Part shown: piece by piece, positions 35,594 to 45,089 of the stretch
Numbering within the stretch: position 1 is the stretch's first letter
Layout of the letters: each line of letters opens with the position of its first letter
DNA from: Staphylococcus cohnii subsp. cohnii
GTDB taxonomy: Bacteria > Bacillota > Bacilli > Staphylococcales > Staphylococcaceae
Length of the DNA stretch: 64,000 bases
Reading direction: 5' to 3'
Assembly: GCF_002902365.1 (NCBI RefSeq)
Contig: NZ_PPQC01000046.1
Coordinates: 204,926-268,925, forward strand
Notes under the pieces: generated by a model
Database searches by the model: none
Seen by the model: the letters and a program-made list of their open reading frames with translations, nothing else
Told to the model about the DNA's origin: nothing
Position numbers and translations under genes: made by a program

Positions 35594-35668
35594 ATGTTAG
35601 ATTTATTATTTGCCACTATTAAGCAAATTGCTGCTCATTTTGTTTCAGGTGGTTTCCAAGAAAAATAA
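35594..35668 (+). CDS. 24-residue amphipathic peptide, PSM-like or toxin-like
   Basis: A short gene that starts with ATG 7 bases after GGAGGTG. The peptide begins MLDLLFATIKQIAAHF and ends GGFQEK. Hydrophobic residues at 1, 2, 4, 5, 6, 9, 12, 13, 16 and 17 give a strongly amphipathic helix with Lys, Gln, His and Asp on the polar side. That is the design of alpha-type phenol-soluble modulins and delta-toxin, and of small membrane toxins, but I recognise no known sequence. A hairpin terminator lies at 35733-35783. Upstream (35297-35593) there is no other gene; TTTAACTAA at 35507 and TATATT at 35531 could be promoter elements. Confidence 0.55.
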   Translation: MLDLLFATIKQIAAHFVSGGFQEK

Positions 35669-35732
35669 CTCTCTTTATCCCACATCATCTCAAAATCATT
35701 GCATAATCATCCTTTAAAAATGAATAAAAAAT

Positions 35733-35783
35733 AGGCATACAATATCAAAATCTATCATTTTGAAACTGCATGCCTGTTTTTTA
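35733..35783. terminator. Terminator after the small peptide gene
   Basis: AGGCAT...ATCAAAAT pairs imperfectly with ATTTTGAAACTGCATGCCT and is followed by a T-run on the plus strand. It may also serve the converging MFS gene. Confidence 0.65.
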
Positions 35784-35874
35784 TTATTTACTAATCTCAA
35801 ACTCATACTATTAGTTATATCATTTACCAAACCAAGTACTTACTTTTTCATAGCTTCTACATAAATACTTTACG

Positions 35875-37130
35875 CTATGATGCAAAATTTTCAGCTTTCT
35901 TTCGTGCTCTTTCTTCTGGTGTTTTTAAAAAGCGTGTCATGATTGCACTAGCAACATATAATCCAAATATTAAGTACATCATACCTTTCACACCAATACT
36001 GTCATAAAACAATGCCACTAATCCTGGTCCTGCAAATACACAAAGACCAGCTCCTAAATTTAAAATTGCCATTGCAGGCCCCTTATCCCCATCATGAACT
36101 AATGAAGGAACAAGCGCAGAAATAGGGACAAAGCCTGCTAAACACATGCCCCATAAAAATCCTACAGCACCGACAATAAAGACATTACCTGTAAATAGTT
36201 CAGGGACAAAATACAGCCCTAACGTAAATATTGCACATCCTACACCACCAATATAGGAAATTGTATTTTTCCAGCCAATTTTATCACTCAACGCACCGAA
36301 AATTAGATTGAAAATAATATTAGCAATAAAAATTGTTCCCCAAATATTTAACCAAGTTGTAGTCGCAATTCCTTTGGAAGCTAAATAAATCGGCAGGAAT
36401 AATGGAAAAGCATACTGTGCTGCTTGGTTAATGACTCTAACAACACATGCCACTGCAACACGCGGTTCTCTTTTTAGTATCGTTATACCTGCAAGCACTT
36501 CACTAAAGTGTTCTTTAAAGCCGTGACATTTTCTTCAATAATAAACTGATCTCTATTTACAAAAACTGCTAAAAATGTTCCTATTAACACCCAAATAATC
36601 GCAGTCCATAATGTAAAGAAATGTCCAAATAACTGAATTGCAAACGAAGAATAAAATGATCCTAGAACACTAAGCCCTCCTGTAAACACAAACCAAAACC
36701 ATCCTACTGCAGCGCCTAAACGTTTTTGCGGAGAACGATAAGCAACCCAAACCAAAAAAGAATAAGCAAATAATGGATAGCCAAAACCTCTTATTGCATA
36801 AGAAGGAATCATGATATTGTAGTTCATCGTTGGAATTGCCAAACCAACGAATATTGCATGACCTATGATATATAACCCAGTCCCTAATAGCATTACTTTT
36901 CTTGGACCAATAATTTCTACCAAGACACCTGATAACCAAGACCCAATGGCTATCGTCACACCATAACATGTTGTCAAAATCGCTGTTTGTTGCACGGACA
37001 GACCATGATCATGTAAATAAGGAATAATCCATGCTAACTCCAGACCATCCCCCATCATAAATATTAATACACCAACATATCCCCAAAATAACGTTGGAGG
37101 CATGCCCATTTTAGTTAATTTATCACTCAT
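35875..37130 (-). pseudogene. Polyol-type MFS transporter (RbtT/DalT/CsbX family), frameshifted
   Basis: Two overlapping frames form one 12-span permease of about 418 residues. The N-terminal part contains WGYVGVLIFMMGDGLELAWI, GLSVQQTAIL and YAIRGFGYPLFAYSFLVWVA, typical of ribitol/arabitol transporters and Bacillus CsbX. The frame is lost near 36522. A one-base insertion there would give GFKEHFSEVLAGITILKREP and join the C-terminal six spans. The C-terminal frame ends RARKKAENFAS. ATG 37130 has AAGGGG upstream, and a perfect cre site lies at 37209. No polyol dehydrogenase or kinase is nearby, so the substrate is inferred from family only. Confidence 0.85.
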
Positions 37131-37208
37131 ATTACGCACCCCTTATAAATCAATCATTGATATTAGAATTGATTTAAATATTTTCTTCCGATTTTTGCGA
37201 CTATTACT

Positions 37209-37224
37209 TTGTAAACGCTTTCAA
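37209..37224. promoter_or_regulatory. CcpA cre site before the MFS gene
   Basis: TTGTAAACGCTTTCAA is a perfect cre. It lies 79 bases upstream of the MFS start. 37140-37490 is a divergent promoter region without genes. Confidence 0.75.
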
Positions 37225-37408
37225 ATATTATCATTATATTATTATATTTTTTCTAATAACGCAAATTTATTTTCATTTATTTTCGTTTTACGACACAAAT
37301 GAATAAAATCAATAAATATAGACTGTTAAAGTTAAAGAAAAAATATATGCATAACACTTAATTTTTTTAGATTAAAAATATATTTTTTATACATGATTGA
37401 AAATTTAT

Positions 37409-37424
37409 TTGTAAACGTTTACAA
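37409..37424. promoter_or_regulatory. CcpA cre site before lctP
   Basis: TTGTAAACGTTTACAA is a perfect 16-bp palindromic cre. It lies 66 bases before lctP, suggesting strong carbon-catabolite control. Confidence 0.8.
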
Positions 37425-37490
37425 TGAAAGTTATTTAAACATCATATGACTAGATGATTATTAAATTTTTATGAGGGAGTTTTATATAAA

Positions 37491-39080
37491 ATGATGTTAT
37501 TAGTTGCTTTCAGTGCAGTAATCGTACCTTTTTTATTTCTCGTACTCTTACGTATGTCTGCTTTAAAAGGAATGATTATTAGCGCTATCGTTGTTACAAT
37601 TTTAGGGATATTTGTATGGGGGATGCAAGGTAATGTCGTTATTGCTTCTATACTTCAAGGTACACATAAAACATTAACGATACTTTACATTTTATTCGGA
37701 GCGCTCGTTTTACTTAATACATTACGTCAGACAGGTGCCGTAAACCGTATAAATGCAGGATTTAAAAAAATTTCACCAGATATGCGTGTCCAAGTAATTA
37801 TTGTCGCTTTCTTATTTGGTTCACTTATTGAAGGTGCTTCAGGATTTGGTACACCAGCAATGGTTACGGCACCTTTAATGGTTGCTTTAGGTTTTAGACC
37901 TATGATTGCTGTTGTTACAGCATTAATTGCCGACAGTATTGCCGTGTCTTTCGGAGCTGTAGGTACACCAGTTATTGTTGGGTTGAGTACTTTAAAAGAA
38001 GCAAATCAATCGTTTTTCCAGTCTACAGCTGAACAAATAACTGTATTAGATTTATTAAGTGGTATTTTCATACCTATTATCGTAATCGCTACAATGGTGA
38101 TTTTCTTTGGAAAAAACAAGAAACTAAAATCTATTATTGAAATTTTGCCGTGGCTAGCTTTAATAGGTATTGTATATGCCGTGTCTGCCTTTGTATATGC
38201 ACATGTATTTGGTGCAGAATTTGTTGCTATATTAGGATCATTAACAGGACTTGTAGTAGCAGTCTTAACTGCAAGTAAGGGGTGGTTATTGCCTAAAACA
38301 GTGTGGAGAGATGGCTTAGATGACACATACGAAGCAGATAGTACGGAACATTCTATGAGTTTACTAACTGCTTGGGCACCTTATGTAATGGTTGTTATCT
38401 TACTTCTATTAACGAGAACGGTGCCAAGTATTGAATATTTCACCACACATGTCCTTGATTTTTCTTGGAATAATATTTTAAATTTCTCTGAAATATCATC
38501 TGAATGGCAATTTCTTTATTCACCTGGAACAATTTTATTATTATCTGCAATTTTTGCGATTATAGTTCAAAGAAAATCTATTAAGGATTTTGGTAATGCA
38601 AGTTTAACGTCTCTATCCACAATAAAAATTACTGGTATTACACTTATTGCTACACTCGCTATGGTACATGTTTTTATTAACTCTGGTATAAATGCACATG
38701 ATTTAATTAGCATGCCAGAATACATCGCCAAAAATATGGCCAACACTTTAGGTCCTATTTGGCTATTTGTCGCACCATTCTTAGGTACTTTAGGTTCATT
38801 TATTACAGGTAGTGCAACTGTTTCAACGTTGACCTTCTCGCCTATTCAATTAAATATCGCCAACTCTATTGGTGGAGATCCATTTATTGTATTAGCTGCA
38901 CAAATCATTGGTGCAGCTGCTGGTAATATGATTTGTGTGCACAATGTAGTAGCAGTGTGTGCAGTGGTTAATATGCCAGGTAAAGAAGGTAGTGTCATAA
39001 GAAAAACATTAGGACCTGCACTTCTGTATTGTATTTTAGTTGGTATTAGTGCTTATATTATCTCATTATTATTCACTTAG
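37491..39080 (+). CDS. lctP: L-lactate permease
   Basis: A 529-residue membrane protein with 12 or more hydrophobic spans, from the LctP family (lactate/glycolate:H+ symport). Conserved motifs include LIEGASGFGTPAMVTAPLMV and DSIAVSFGAVGTPVIVGL in the N-terminal half. GSFITGSATVSTLTFSPIQL lies in the second half, and GNMICVHNVVAVCAV near the C-terminus. GAGGGAG lies upstream; either of two adjacent ATGs may start it. The perfect cre suggests it is repressed when glucose is present. The lactate-dehydrogenase-like gene (4286-5218) is far off and not part of this unit. Confidence 0.93.
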   Translation: MMLLVAFSAVIVPFLFLVLLRMSALKGMIISAIVVTILGIFVWGMQGNVVIASILQGTHKTLTILYILFGALVLLNTLRQTGAVNRINAGFKKISPDMRVQVIIVAFLFGSLIEGASGFGTPAMVTAPLMVALGFRPMIAVVTALIADSIAVSFGAVGTPVIVGLSTLKEANQSFFQSTAEQITVLDLLSGIFIPIIVIATMVIFFGKNKKLKSIIEILPWLALIGIVYAVSAFVYAHVFGAEFVAILGSLTGLVVAVLTASKGWLLPKTVWRDGLDDTYEADSTEHSMSLLTAWAPYVMVVILLLLTRTVPSIEYFTTHVLDFSWNNILNFSEISSEWQFLYSPGTILLLSAIFAIIVQRKSIKDFGNASLTSLSTIKITGITLIATLAMVHVFINSGINAHDLISMPEYIAKNMANTLGPIWLFVAPFLGTLGSFITGSATVSTLTFSPIQLNIANSIGGDPFIVLAAQIIGAAAGNMICVHNVVAVCAVVNMPGKEGSVIRKTLGPALLYCILVGISAYIISLLFT

Positions 39081-39180
39081 TATAAGCAAGTCTGATATAC
39101 AAACTTCTTGAACTAACAAATCGGAGTGAAATATTGGAATCTAATTTATTTAAAACCATTTTTTCATTTCGTTCTGACAA

Positions 39181-39216
39181 AAAAGGCTGAGACAAGTTGA
39201 AGTGTCTCAGCCTTTT
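39181..39216 (+). terminator. Terminator after lctP, AAAAGGCTGAGACA type
   Basis: AAAAGGCTGAGACA (39181-39194) pairs with TGTCTCAGCCTTTT (39203-39216), then a T-run. Part of the composite repeat noted under findings. Confidence 0.85.
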
Positions 39217-39572
39217 CTTTTTTATGAAATTTTATCGACCGCATATTATTATATACATAGATCAAATACCATTTCTAGTTCAACTTTATGTATTTCGCAG
39301 CTCTTAAAGTGTTAATAATAAAAACTGTTTATTATCGTACACAAATACAAAAACAATTGTAAATAAAATATGTATTGTGTATATATTTTAAAAAATTCAG
39401 TTGTAGTAAATAGCGTTAAATGGTTTCTGAAAATAGGCTTTATTGTTACTTAAAGCGTATTATTTCATATAAAATTCTTATTATTATCATATTGATTATT
39501 ATTTTGATAAAGTACAAGTAAATTTTTTATTATATTTATATGTTAAACATGAGGATTGGATGGGATTTGTTT
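39217..39572. other. AT-rich intergenic region before the VOC gene
   Basis: About 355 bases, highly AT-rich, with no gene, hairpin or RNA that I can identify. It must hold the VOC promoter. Confidence 0.4.
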
Positions 39573-40232
39573 ATGAAAATTGAAAACATTAAGTTATTCA
39601 CTTCAGAGTTTGAAGAGACATTCCAATTTTATGAAGAAATTTTAGAATGTTCTGTTCGTATGATTAGTCAGGAGGCTTTTACAGTTGAAATTGGAGAGAC
39701 TCATTTGTGTTTTCAACAAACAAACGATGATGTCCAACCATTTTACCACTTTGCAATTGATATTCCATACAACCATTTTTATGATATGAAACAACATTAT
39801 CAAAATATATTATTTCTATTGATGGAAGATGGTAAACATACGACTTATTTCGAATCTTTTGTTGCGCATTCATTTTACTTTCAAGATCCATCAGGGAATG
39901 TCGTTGAACTCATTGCACGCATTTCTAATATTACGGATGACCCTGAATTTTCAAGAATTAGTGAGATTGGGTTCGTTCGTAATGAAACAAGAGAAGTCTT
40001 TGAAGCATTATCAAAATATCATTTAAATACATATGAAAATCAAACATTTGTACCAGATGATTTAAATTTTATCGGCGATCATTATAATGACAGTTTTATT
40101 TTACTGACACGAGAAAATAATAAATGGCTATTCTCTGATCAATTTTCTGAAGCCCATCCCATATGCATTCAGACAAATGAATTTAAATTAACCTTAGATA
40201 ACCAAGCTCAGTGGCACTTAAATGAGCTATAA
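39573..40232 (+). CDS. VOC (glyoxalase/bleomycin-resistance) superfamily protein
   Basis: A 219-residue protein with one clear VOC module and a shortened or diverged second half. The first module starts MKIENIKLFTSEFEETFQFY and ends FYFQDPSGNVVELIARI, the classic closing strand with metal-binding Glu. Family members bind metals and act as glyoxalases, dioxygenases or drug-binding proteins; the substrate here is unknown. Start 39573 is chosen because it fits the module N-terminus and has GGGA upstream; 11 more codons are possible from 39540. It ends at a strong terminator shared with the convergent flavin reductase gene. Confidence 0.75.
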   Translation: MKIENIKLFTSEFEETFQFYEEILECSVRMISQEAFTVEIGETHLCFQQTNDDVQPFYHFAIDIPYNHFYDMKQHYQNILFLLMEDGKHTTYFESFVAHSFYFQDPSGNVVELIARISNITDDPEFSRISEIGFVRNETREVFEALSKYHLNTYENQTFVPDDLNFIGDHYNDSFILLTRENNKWLFSDQFSEAHPICIQTNEFKLTLDNQAQWHLNEL

Positions 40233-40237
40233 AAAAT

Positions 40238-40285
40238 AATGAGCACACAATATCAATTTACAAGTTTTGATACTGTGTGCTCATT
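40238..40285. terminator. Bidirectional terminator, AATGAGCACACA stem
   Basis: AATGAGCACACAATATCAA pairs with TTGATACTGTGTGCTCATT, with A-run before and T-run after. It separates the VOC gene and the convergent flavin reductase. Confidence 0.85.
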
Positions 40286-40358
40286 TTTTATTACAGTTAT
40301 ATTATAGTTAATACTACGTTTATCGTAACTTTTGATATAATCCGTATTCCAAATACAT

Positions 40359-40898
40359 TTATTCTTTAACTTGTGACTTGTCGCTGACAAATTTCTTTAA
40401 AGTTTTATTTAATCCATCTTTCGCTTCTTGATCATAACCATAGCTACCATCTTCATTTTGTGTGATGTGCTTATCTAATATAAATCTGCCTTTATGAATT
40501 GTATCTGCACCTAGTTCTTTAATCACTGGATCAAGACTGTATTGGATTGCCAATACATGTGCAAATGTGCCACCTAAAGCTAATGGTAGTACTGTTTTAC
40601 CAGTAAATGCTCCACGTGGTAATAAGTCTAAGTATGTTTTTACGATACCTGAGTAAGCTGCTTTAAATACTGGAGATACTATAATAATACCATCTGCATC
40701 TTCTATCGTTTTATGCGTAGTATTGATTGATTCATTAGAGAAATCTGCAGTAATTAAAGCCTCAGCATCTAATTGATGTACATGGATGACATTTGTTTCG
40801 ATGCCCTCAGCATTCAAATATGATTCCGCATAATCTATAATACCTGTGAGTCTTGATTTAAGTTTATTGCCTCCAGCAATAATTGCTACTTTTGCCAA
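40359..40898 (-). CDS. NADPH-dependent FMN reductase, SsuE-like
   Basis: A 179-residue flavodoxin-fold protein. It starts (TTG) AKVAIIAGGNKLKSRL; GGGG lies nine bases upstream, so the TTG start at 40898 is preferred over the longer frame from 40952. Motifs IEDADGIIIVSPVFKAAYSG and FTGKTVLPLALGGTFAHVLA match the SsuE/MsuE flavin-reductase group, which gives FMNH2 to two-component monooxygenases. No alkanesulfonate monooxygenase (ssuD) or transporter is near, so the partner is unknown. Confidence 0.82.
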   Translation of the reverse strand: MAKVAIIAGGNKLKSRLTGIIDYAESYLNAEGIETNVIHVHQLDAEALITADFSNESINTTHKTIEDADGIIIVSPVFKAAYSGIVKTYLDLLPRGAFTGKTVLPLALGGTFAHVLAIQYSLDPVIKELGADTIHKGRFILDKHITQNEDGSYGYDQEAKDGLNKTLKKFVSDKSQVKE

Positions 40899-41492
40899 TA
40901 TGATTATCCCCTTTCTATATAAAATTTCCATATATATCACTGTTATTTTCACTCTTAACTATTTAAAAGATATATGAAAAAATAAAATAATTTGGAACCA
41001 AATTCCACTTCTTTAGCGTATCATCAAATACGGGTAAAATCATAGGAAATGATTTGAAATATTACAATAATTATTTTGCATTCTTTTCTTTCATATTCAA
41101 AAATGCATTCATTAATGCCACTTAAATATATAAATTTAATTTATAATATTGAATATGGTATTTCCTTGGAAATAGTGATGTTCTATTCAAAGCTATATGC
41201 TGATCATTACCTAAATCCCTTTATAAATTACCGCTTCTAACTTTACTTCACAAACTGTTATGGCATTTAACTTTCCAATTGATGTATTGCCTATATTCGT
41301 AACACATATTTAATTTTCAACATTACACGCCAGAATGTGTAATAGTACAAATATAGTTTATTTTGTTTTCATTATTAAAGATTTTACAATATAAATAATT
41401 TTGTTATATTCTTTTTAAAAAAATCGTTTTGCTTTAAAAACCTTTTTTTCTAGATGTATACTTAATTTAGACATACAAAGGAGTGATACACA
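40899..41492. other. Long intergenic region (about 590 bases)
   Basis: Divergent promoter region of the flavin reductase and M20 genes. I see only scattered AT-rich DNA. A short minus-strand open stretch (MNAFLNMKEKNAK) is too small to call. No tRNA, riboswitch or repeat is recognised. Confidence 0.4.
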
Positions 41493-42725
41493 ATGAGTAC
41501 ATTTTCTAATGAAGAAAAAGTACAAATCTTATCAGATATTGTAGCGATTGAAACAGTAAATGATAATGAGGTTGAAGTTTGTAATTATTTACAGCAATTA
41601 TTTTCTAACTACGGAATTGAATCAAAAATTCAAAAAATTGATGAACGACGTGCTAATCTTATTGCTGAAATCGGTGAAGGGAATCCAGTAATTGGTATCT
41701 CAGGTCATATGGACGTGGTTTCTGCAGGCAATAAATCTCAATGGACATACGATCCATTTTCGCTTACTGAGGATGATGGATTTTTATATGGGCGTGGCGC
41801 AGCAGATATGAAGTCAGGACTTGCTGCGTTAGCAATTGCACTGATTGATATTAAACAATCTCAAGCACTGCAACAGGGTCGTATTAGATTTTTAGCAACT
41901 AGTGGCGAAGAAATGGAACAACTTGGTTCCCAAACTTTATATGAACATGGTTATATGGATGACGTTGATGCATTACTTATAGCAGAACCTTGCCAAGATA
42001 TCATGGTATACGCACATAAAGGTTCTATGGATTATCGCATAACTTCCTATGGTAAATCAGCGCACAGCTCTATGCCTGTAATGGGCATAAATGCGATAAA
42101 ACCATTGATCTCATTTATACAAGATATCGATGACGCTTATGCTAGAATTTCCAAAGAAGTTCAGGGAAAAGCATTAGATTTTACAAAATTTATTGATAGA
42201 ATTAAACCTTCATTGCCTGCAACAACAGCACTTGAAGATGTAGAATCTGCACTGCAAGGTTTAGTTATAAGTAATACATTAATTAAAGGTGGGGTACAAG
42301 TTAACTCTGTCCCTGAAGAGGCTGATGCAGATTTTAATATTCGTACAATTCCAGAATATGATAACGCACAAGTAAAAGCATTATTCTCAAACACAATTAA
42401 AAGTCATAATGATAAAGGTGCAAATTTATCAAGCAACTTATATTTAGACCTAGATCCAGTTCTTACTACTGGTGATAACAGCCTAATTAATACCGCTCAG
42501 TCTATAGCTAAATCTCTATTTGATGAGGACTTTATTGCTTCTCCAATCGGTGGCGTTACAGATGCTTCAAACTTATTAAAAAATAAAGATGAAAATTTCC
42601 CATTCTTAGTATTTGGCCCTGGTATTAAACCACATCAAATTGATGAATGTGTGGAAAAAGATATGTACTTAAAATTCATTGATTTTTACAGTGAACTTTT
42701 AACAACTTATTCTAAAAATCTTTAG
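41493..42725 (+). CDS. ArgE/DapE-family M20 deacylase
   Basis: A 410-residue zinc amidohydrolase. Metal ligands are visible in ISGHMDVVSAG, GRGAADMKSGLA and TSGEEMEQLGSQ. The lid domain contains AHSSMPVMGINAI, and C-terminal GVTDASNLLKNKDENFP is typical. Candidate substrates are N-acetylornithine (ArgE), succinyl-diaminopimelate (DapE) or another N-acyl amino acid. Given argB nearby, an arginine role is conceivable, but the annotation commonly used in staphylococci is succinyl-diaminopimelate desuccinylase. GGAGTG precedes ATG 41493. A single-gene transcript ending at 42761-42797. Confidence 0.82.
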   Translation: MSTFSNEEKVQILSDIVAIETVNDNEVEVCNYLQQLFSNYGIESKIQKIDERRANLIAEIGEGNPVIGISGHMDVVSAGNKSQWTYDPFSLTEDDGFLYGRGAADMKSGLAALAIALIDIKQSQALQQGRIRFLATSGEEMEQLGSQTLYEHGYMDDVDALLIAEPCQDIMVYAHKGSMDYRITSYGKSAHSSMPVMGINAIKPLISFIQDIDDAYARISKEVQGKALDFTKFIDRIKPSLPATTALEDVESALQGLVISNTLIKGGVQVNSVPEEADADFNIRTIPEYDNAQVKALFSNTIKSHNDKGANLSSNLYLDLDPVLTTGDNSLINTAQSIAKSLFDEDFIASPIGGVTDASNLLKNKDENFPFLVFGPGIKPHQIDECVEKDMYLKFIDFYSELLTTYSKNL

Positions 42726-42760
42726 TTTTTGATTTAATTAAATCATCTTTAGCTATATAA

Positions 42761-42797
42761 AAAAGCTCAGAACATAGTAAATGTCTGGGCTTTTTTA
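42761..42797 (+). terminator. Terminator after the M20 gene
   Basis: AAAAGCTCAGAACAT pairs with ATGTCTGGGCTTTTTT (one GU mismatch region), ending in T-run. Confidence 0.75.
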
Positions 42798-42912
42798 TAT
42801 ATAGGGCACGAGATGATCGACTTGTAAATTTACCTTTAAAATTTCGTCCTTATCTGAGTAGGACGATATCATTATTTTTAAAAAATTGTGTATATGCCAC
42901 TCATAGTAAATA

Positions 42913-43674
42913 TTATTTACGGATTGTAGTGCCTACATTATGGCCATGTTGCAGTTTTTGAATAATATGTGTTTCATTCCCTGCAGCAATAACCACTTTT
43001 TGGCACCCCATTTCTATTGCTTTTACAGCATCTTGTACTTTAGGTATCATCCCACCATATATTAATTTTTGTTCAATATATGTTTCGATGTTTTTCGCAT
43101 TCAGTGACGGTTGTACTTTTTCGTTGATTAAAACGCCTGGGATGTCGCTTAATAAATAAATTGGTGCATGTAAAGCTTGCGCAAGTTTGTATGCCAGTGT
43201 ATCGGCGTTAACATTATATACTTGAGACGTCGTTTTATTAGCACCTATAGATGCGATGACTGGTAGAAAAGATTGAGTTAAAGTTGCGATAACACTAGTA
43301 TCTATATGAATAGGTTCACCAACAAAACCATATTTTAGATCTAATGGTTTAATATCAAATAATTGGGCATCTATGCCATTCATACCAATACTTTGAACAC
43401 CAAATTGATTGATTTTATTGACTAAACTAGGATTCACTTGACCAATTAATGTTTGGGTCGTAACAGAAAGTACATCGTCAGTAGTAACTCTCAAACCATC
43501 TTTAAATTTTGAGTCTACTTTTTGTAATTCTAAAGATTGATTTATAAAAGGACCACCTCCATGGACGATTATCGGATTATAACCTTGATTTTTTAATGCA
43601 ATAATATCTTCAATTGTAGAATCATGCATATCCGTCAAAGTGCTTCCACCTATTTTAATTACAATGTAATCCAT
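42913..43674 (-). CDS. argB: Acetylglutamate kinase
   Basis: A 253-residue kinase that phosphorylates N-acetylglutamate in arginine synthesis. YIVIKIGGSTL is the nucleotide-binding start, HGGGPFINQSLELQ the acetylglutamate site, and GMIPKVQDAVKAIEMGCQKV the C-terminal motif. GAGGTG precedes ATG 43674; the longer GTG start is not used. It is the last gene of the arg operon remnant and reads as intact, but its partners argC and the argJ alpha part have been deleted here. Confidence 0.92.
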   Translation of the reverse strand: MDYIVIKIGGSTLTDMHDSTIEDIIALKNQGYNPIIVHGGGPFINQSLELQKVDSKFKDGLRVTTDDVLSVTTQTLIGQVNPSLVNKINQFGVQSIGMNGIDAQLFDIKPLDLKYGFVGEPIHIDTSVIATLTQSFLPVIASIGANKTTSQVYNVNADTLAYKLAQALHAPIYLLSDIPGVLINEKVQPSLNAKNIETYIEQKLIYGGMIPKVQDAVKAIEMGCQKVVIAAGNETHIIQKLQHGHNVGTTIRK

Positions 43675-43686
43675 ATCAAACACCTC

Positions 43687-44717
43687 TTAAGTTCTATATG
43701 ACGCATTTATGCGTACGTATTCATATGATAAGTCACAACCATAAGCGGTAGCGTCCCCTTCTCCCTCACCTACAGTAGCCTCTATAACGATGTTATCTGC
43801 TTCCAATTGTTGTTTTAAATAAGCTTCATCAAATGCTACTGACATGCCTTGTTTAAACACAGAAACTTGACATAATTTCACATTGGTTGAATTAGGGTCT
43901 ATATATTTTGATGCGTACCCCATCGCTGTTACAATTCTTCCAAAATTTGCATCTTCACCATGAATTGCTGTTTTAACTAAGTTTGATGAAACAATGCTTT
44001 TCGCTATTTTTCTAGCCTCATGAATATCTATTGCACCTTTAACCTTAGCTGTCACCAATTTTGTAGCGCCTTCACCATCTTTTGCAATCGACTGAGCCAA
44101 ATAACGTGCAACATAATTGATAGCATAAACAAATTTTTGCCACTCAGGATGATTTTCATCTAACGAATGATGATTAACTTGACCATTTGCCATACATAAG
44201 ACCATGTCATTCGTGCTAGTATCACCATCAACAGTAATCATGTTGAAAGAGTGATCTGTAGTTTGACGTAAACATTGATTCAATGCCTTACTATCAACTT
44301 TTGCATCTGTCGTTATGAAACCTAGCATAGTCGCCATATTAGGATGTATCATCCCAGAACCTTTTGCAGTGCCACCAATTGTTACTGTTTGATTATCTAT
44401 GTCTACTTTTACAGACAAATGTTTCGTGATCGTATCTGTCGTTAAAATCGATTGATTAAAATAAGCACTCTGATTATATGAATCTTCTAAAACATGATCG
44501 ACGCCATAGTTATTTGCTCGCTTTGTGCTTGAAATGCTTCAATAATTTTCGGATGACAATGTCCTTGATTTACTACTGAAAATCCTGCTATACAATCAAT
44601 ATAACGCTTACCTTCTACATCCCATACTTGCGCACCTTTACCTTTGGCTAATGCTAATTTCAAAGGACTATAATTATTTGAACTATATTGATCTGTTAAT
44701 TCGAATAATGCATTCAT
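43687..44717 (-). pseudogene. Deletion fusion: 5' rocD/argD joined to 3' argJ
   Basis: Upstream part (44717 to about 44510): the N-terminal 70 residues of an ornithine/acetylornithine aminotransferase (NALFELTDQYSSNNYSPLK, ISGFSV-like [20 protein letters not shown]). The frame then stops at 44489-44487. Overlapping it in another frame comes the end of argJ ([34 protein letters not shown]), including the self-cleavage site [10 protein letters not shown] and the complete beta subunit to 43687. The rest of the aminotransferase, all of argC and the argJ alpha subunit are missing. In S. aureus the order is rocD-argC-argJ-argB, so one deletion explains it. No functional enzyme is expected from either half. 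Confidence 0.9.
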
Positions 44718-44755
44718 TCAATACACCAACCTTATTATTATTCTAATATTTGTAT

Positions 44756-44773
44756 TAATATTCATGAATATTA
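44756..44773. promoter_or_regulatory. Putative ArgR operator before the arg remnant
   Basis: An 18-bp perfect palindrome TAATATTCATGAATATTA. It resembles an ARG box (TNTGNATWWWWATNCANA) and lies 38 bases before the rocD start. A related TAATATTCAAAT follows near 44950. Arginine repression is inferred. Confidence 0.55.
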
Positions 44774-44857
44774 CACTTTTAAATATAATAAGTCAAAGGT
44801 TTATTTAAATAATTTCTTATAAAAATATTAAAAAAGGCTTTAAAACAAGCAAAAAGG

Positions 44858-44890
44858 CATCTATCAAAATTATGAAATTTCAATAGATGC
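44858..44890 (-). terminator. Likely gntP terminator
   Basis: GCATCTAT (44858-44865) pairs with ATAGATGC (44883-44890); CTTTTTG follows on the minus strand. It lies 200 bases past gntP. The rest of 44774-45089 is AT-rich with no gene. Confidence 0.55.
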
Positions 44891-45089
44891 ATATAATTCA
44901 TTGTATACAATTTGCATATCATAATTTAATGTTTAAGATAATATTCGTACTAATATTCAAATTATACATTTAGTCATTTTAACAACTGTGGTAAGGATAT
45001 ATTTAAGTGACATGCCACATCAAATAACTAACAAGGGGTATAAAGCGGAACAAATCACCATTTTTTATTCTGCTCATACTATTGTTACT

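Noticed and set aside
35594..35668. Fst/Ldr-type toxin identity for the 24-residue peptide
   Set aside because: The typical PxSGC and charged tail of Fst-type toxins are absent, so I keep only the description amphipathic peptide.
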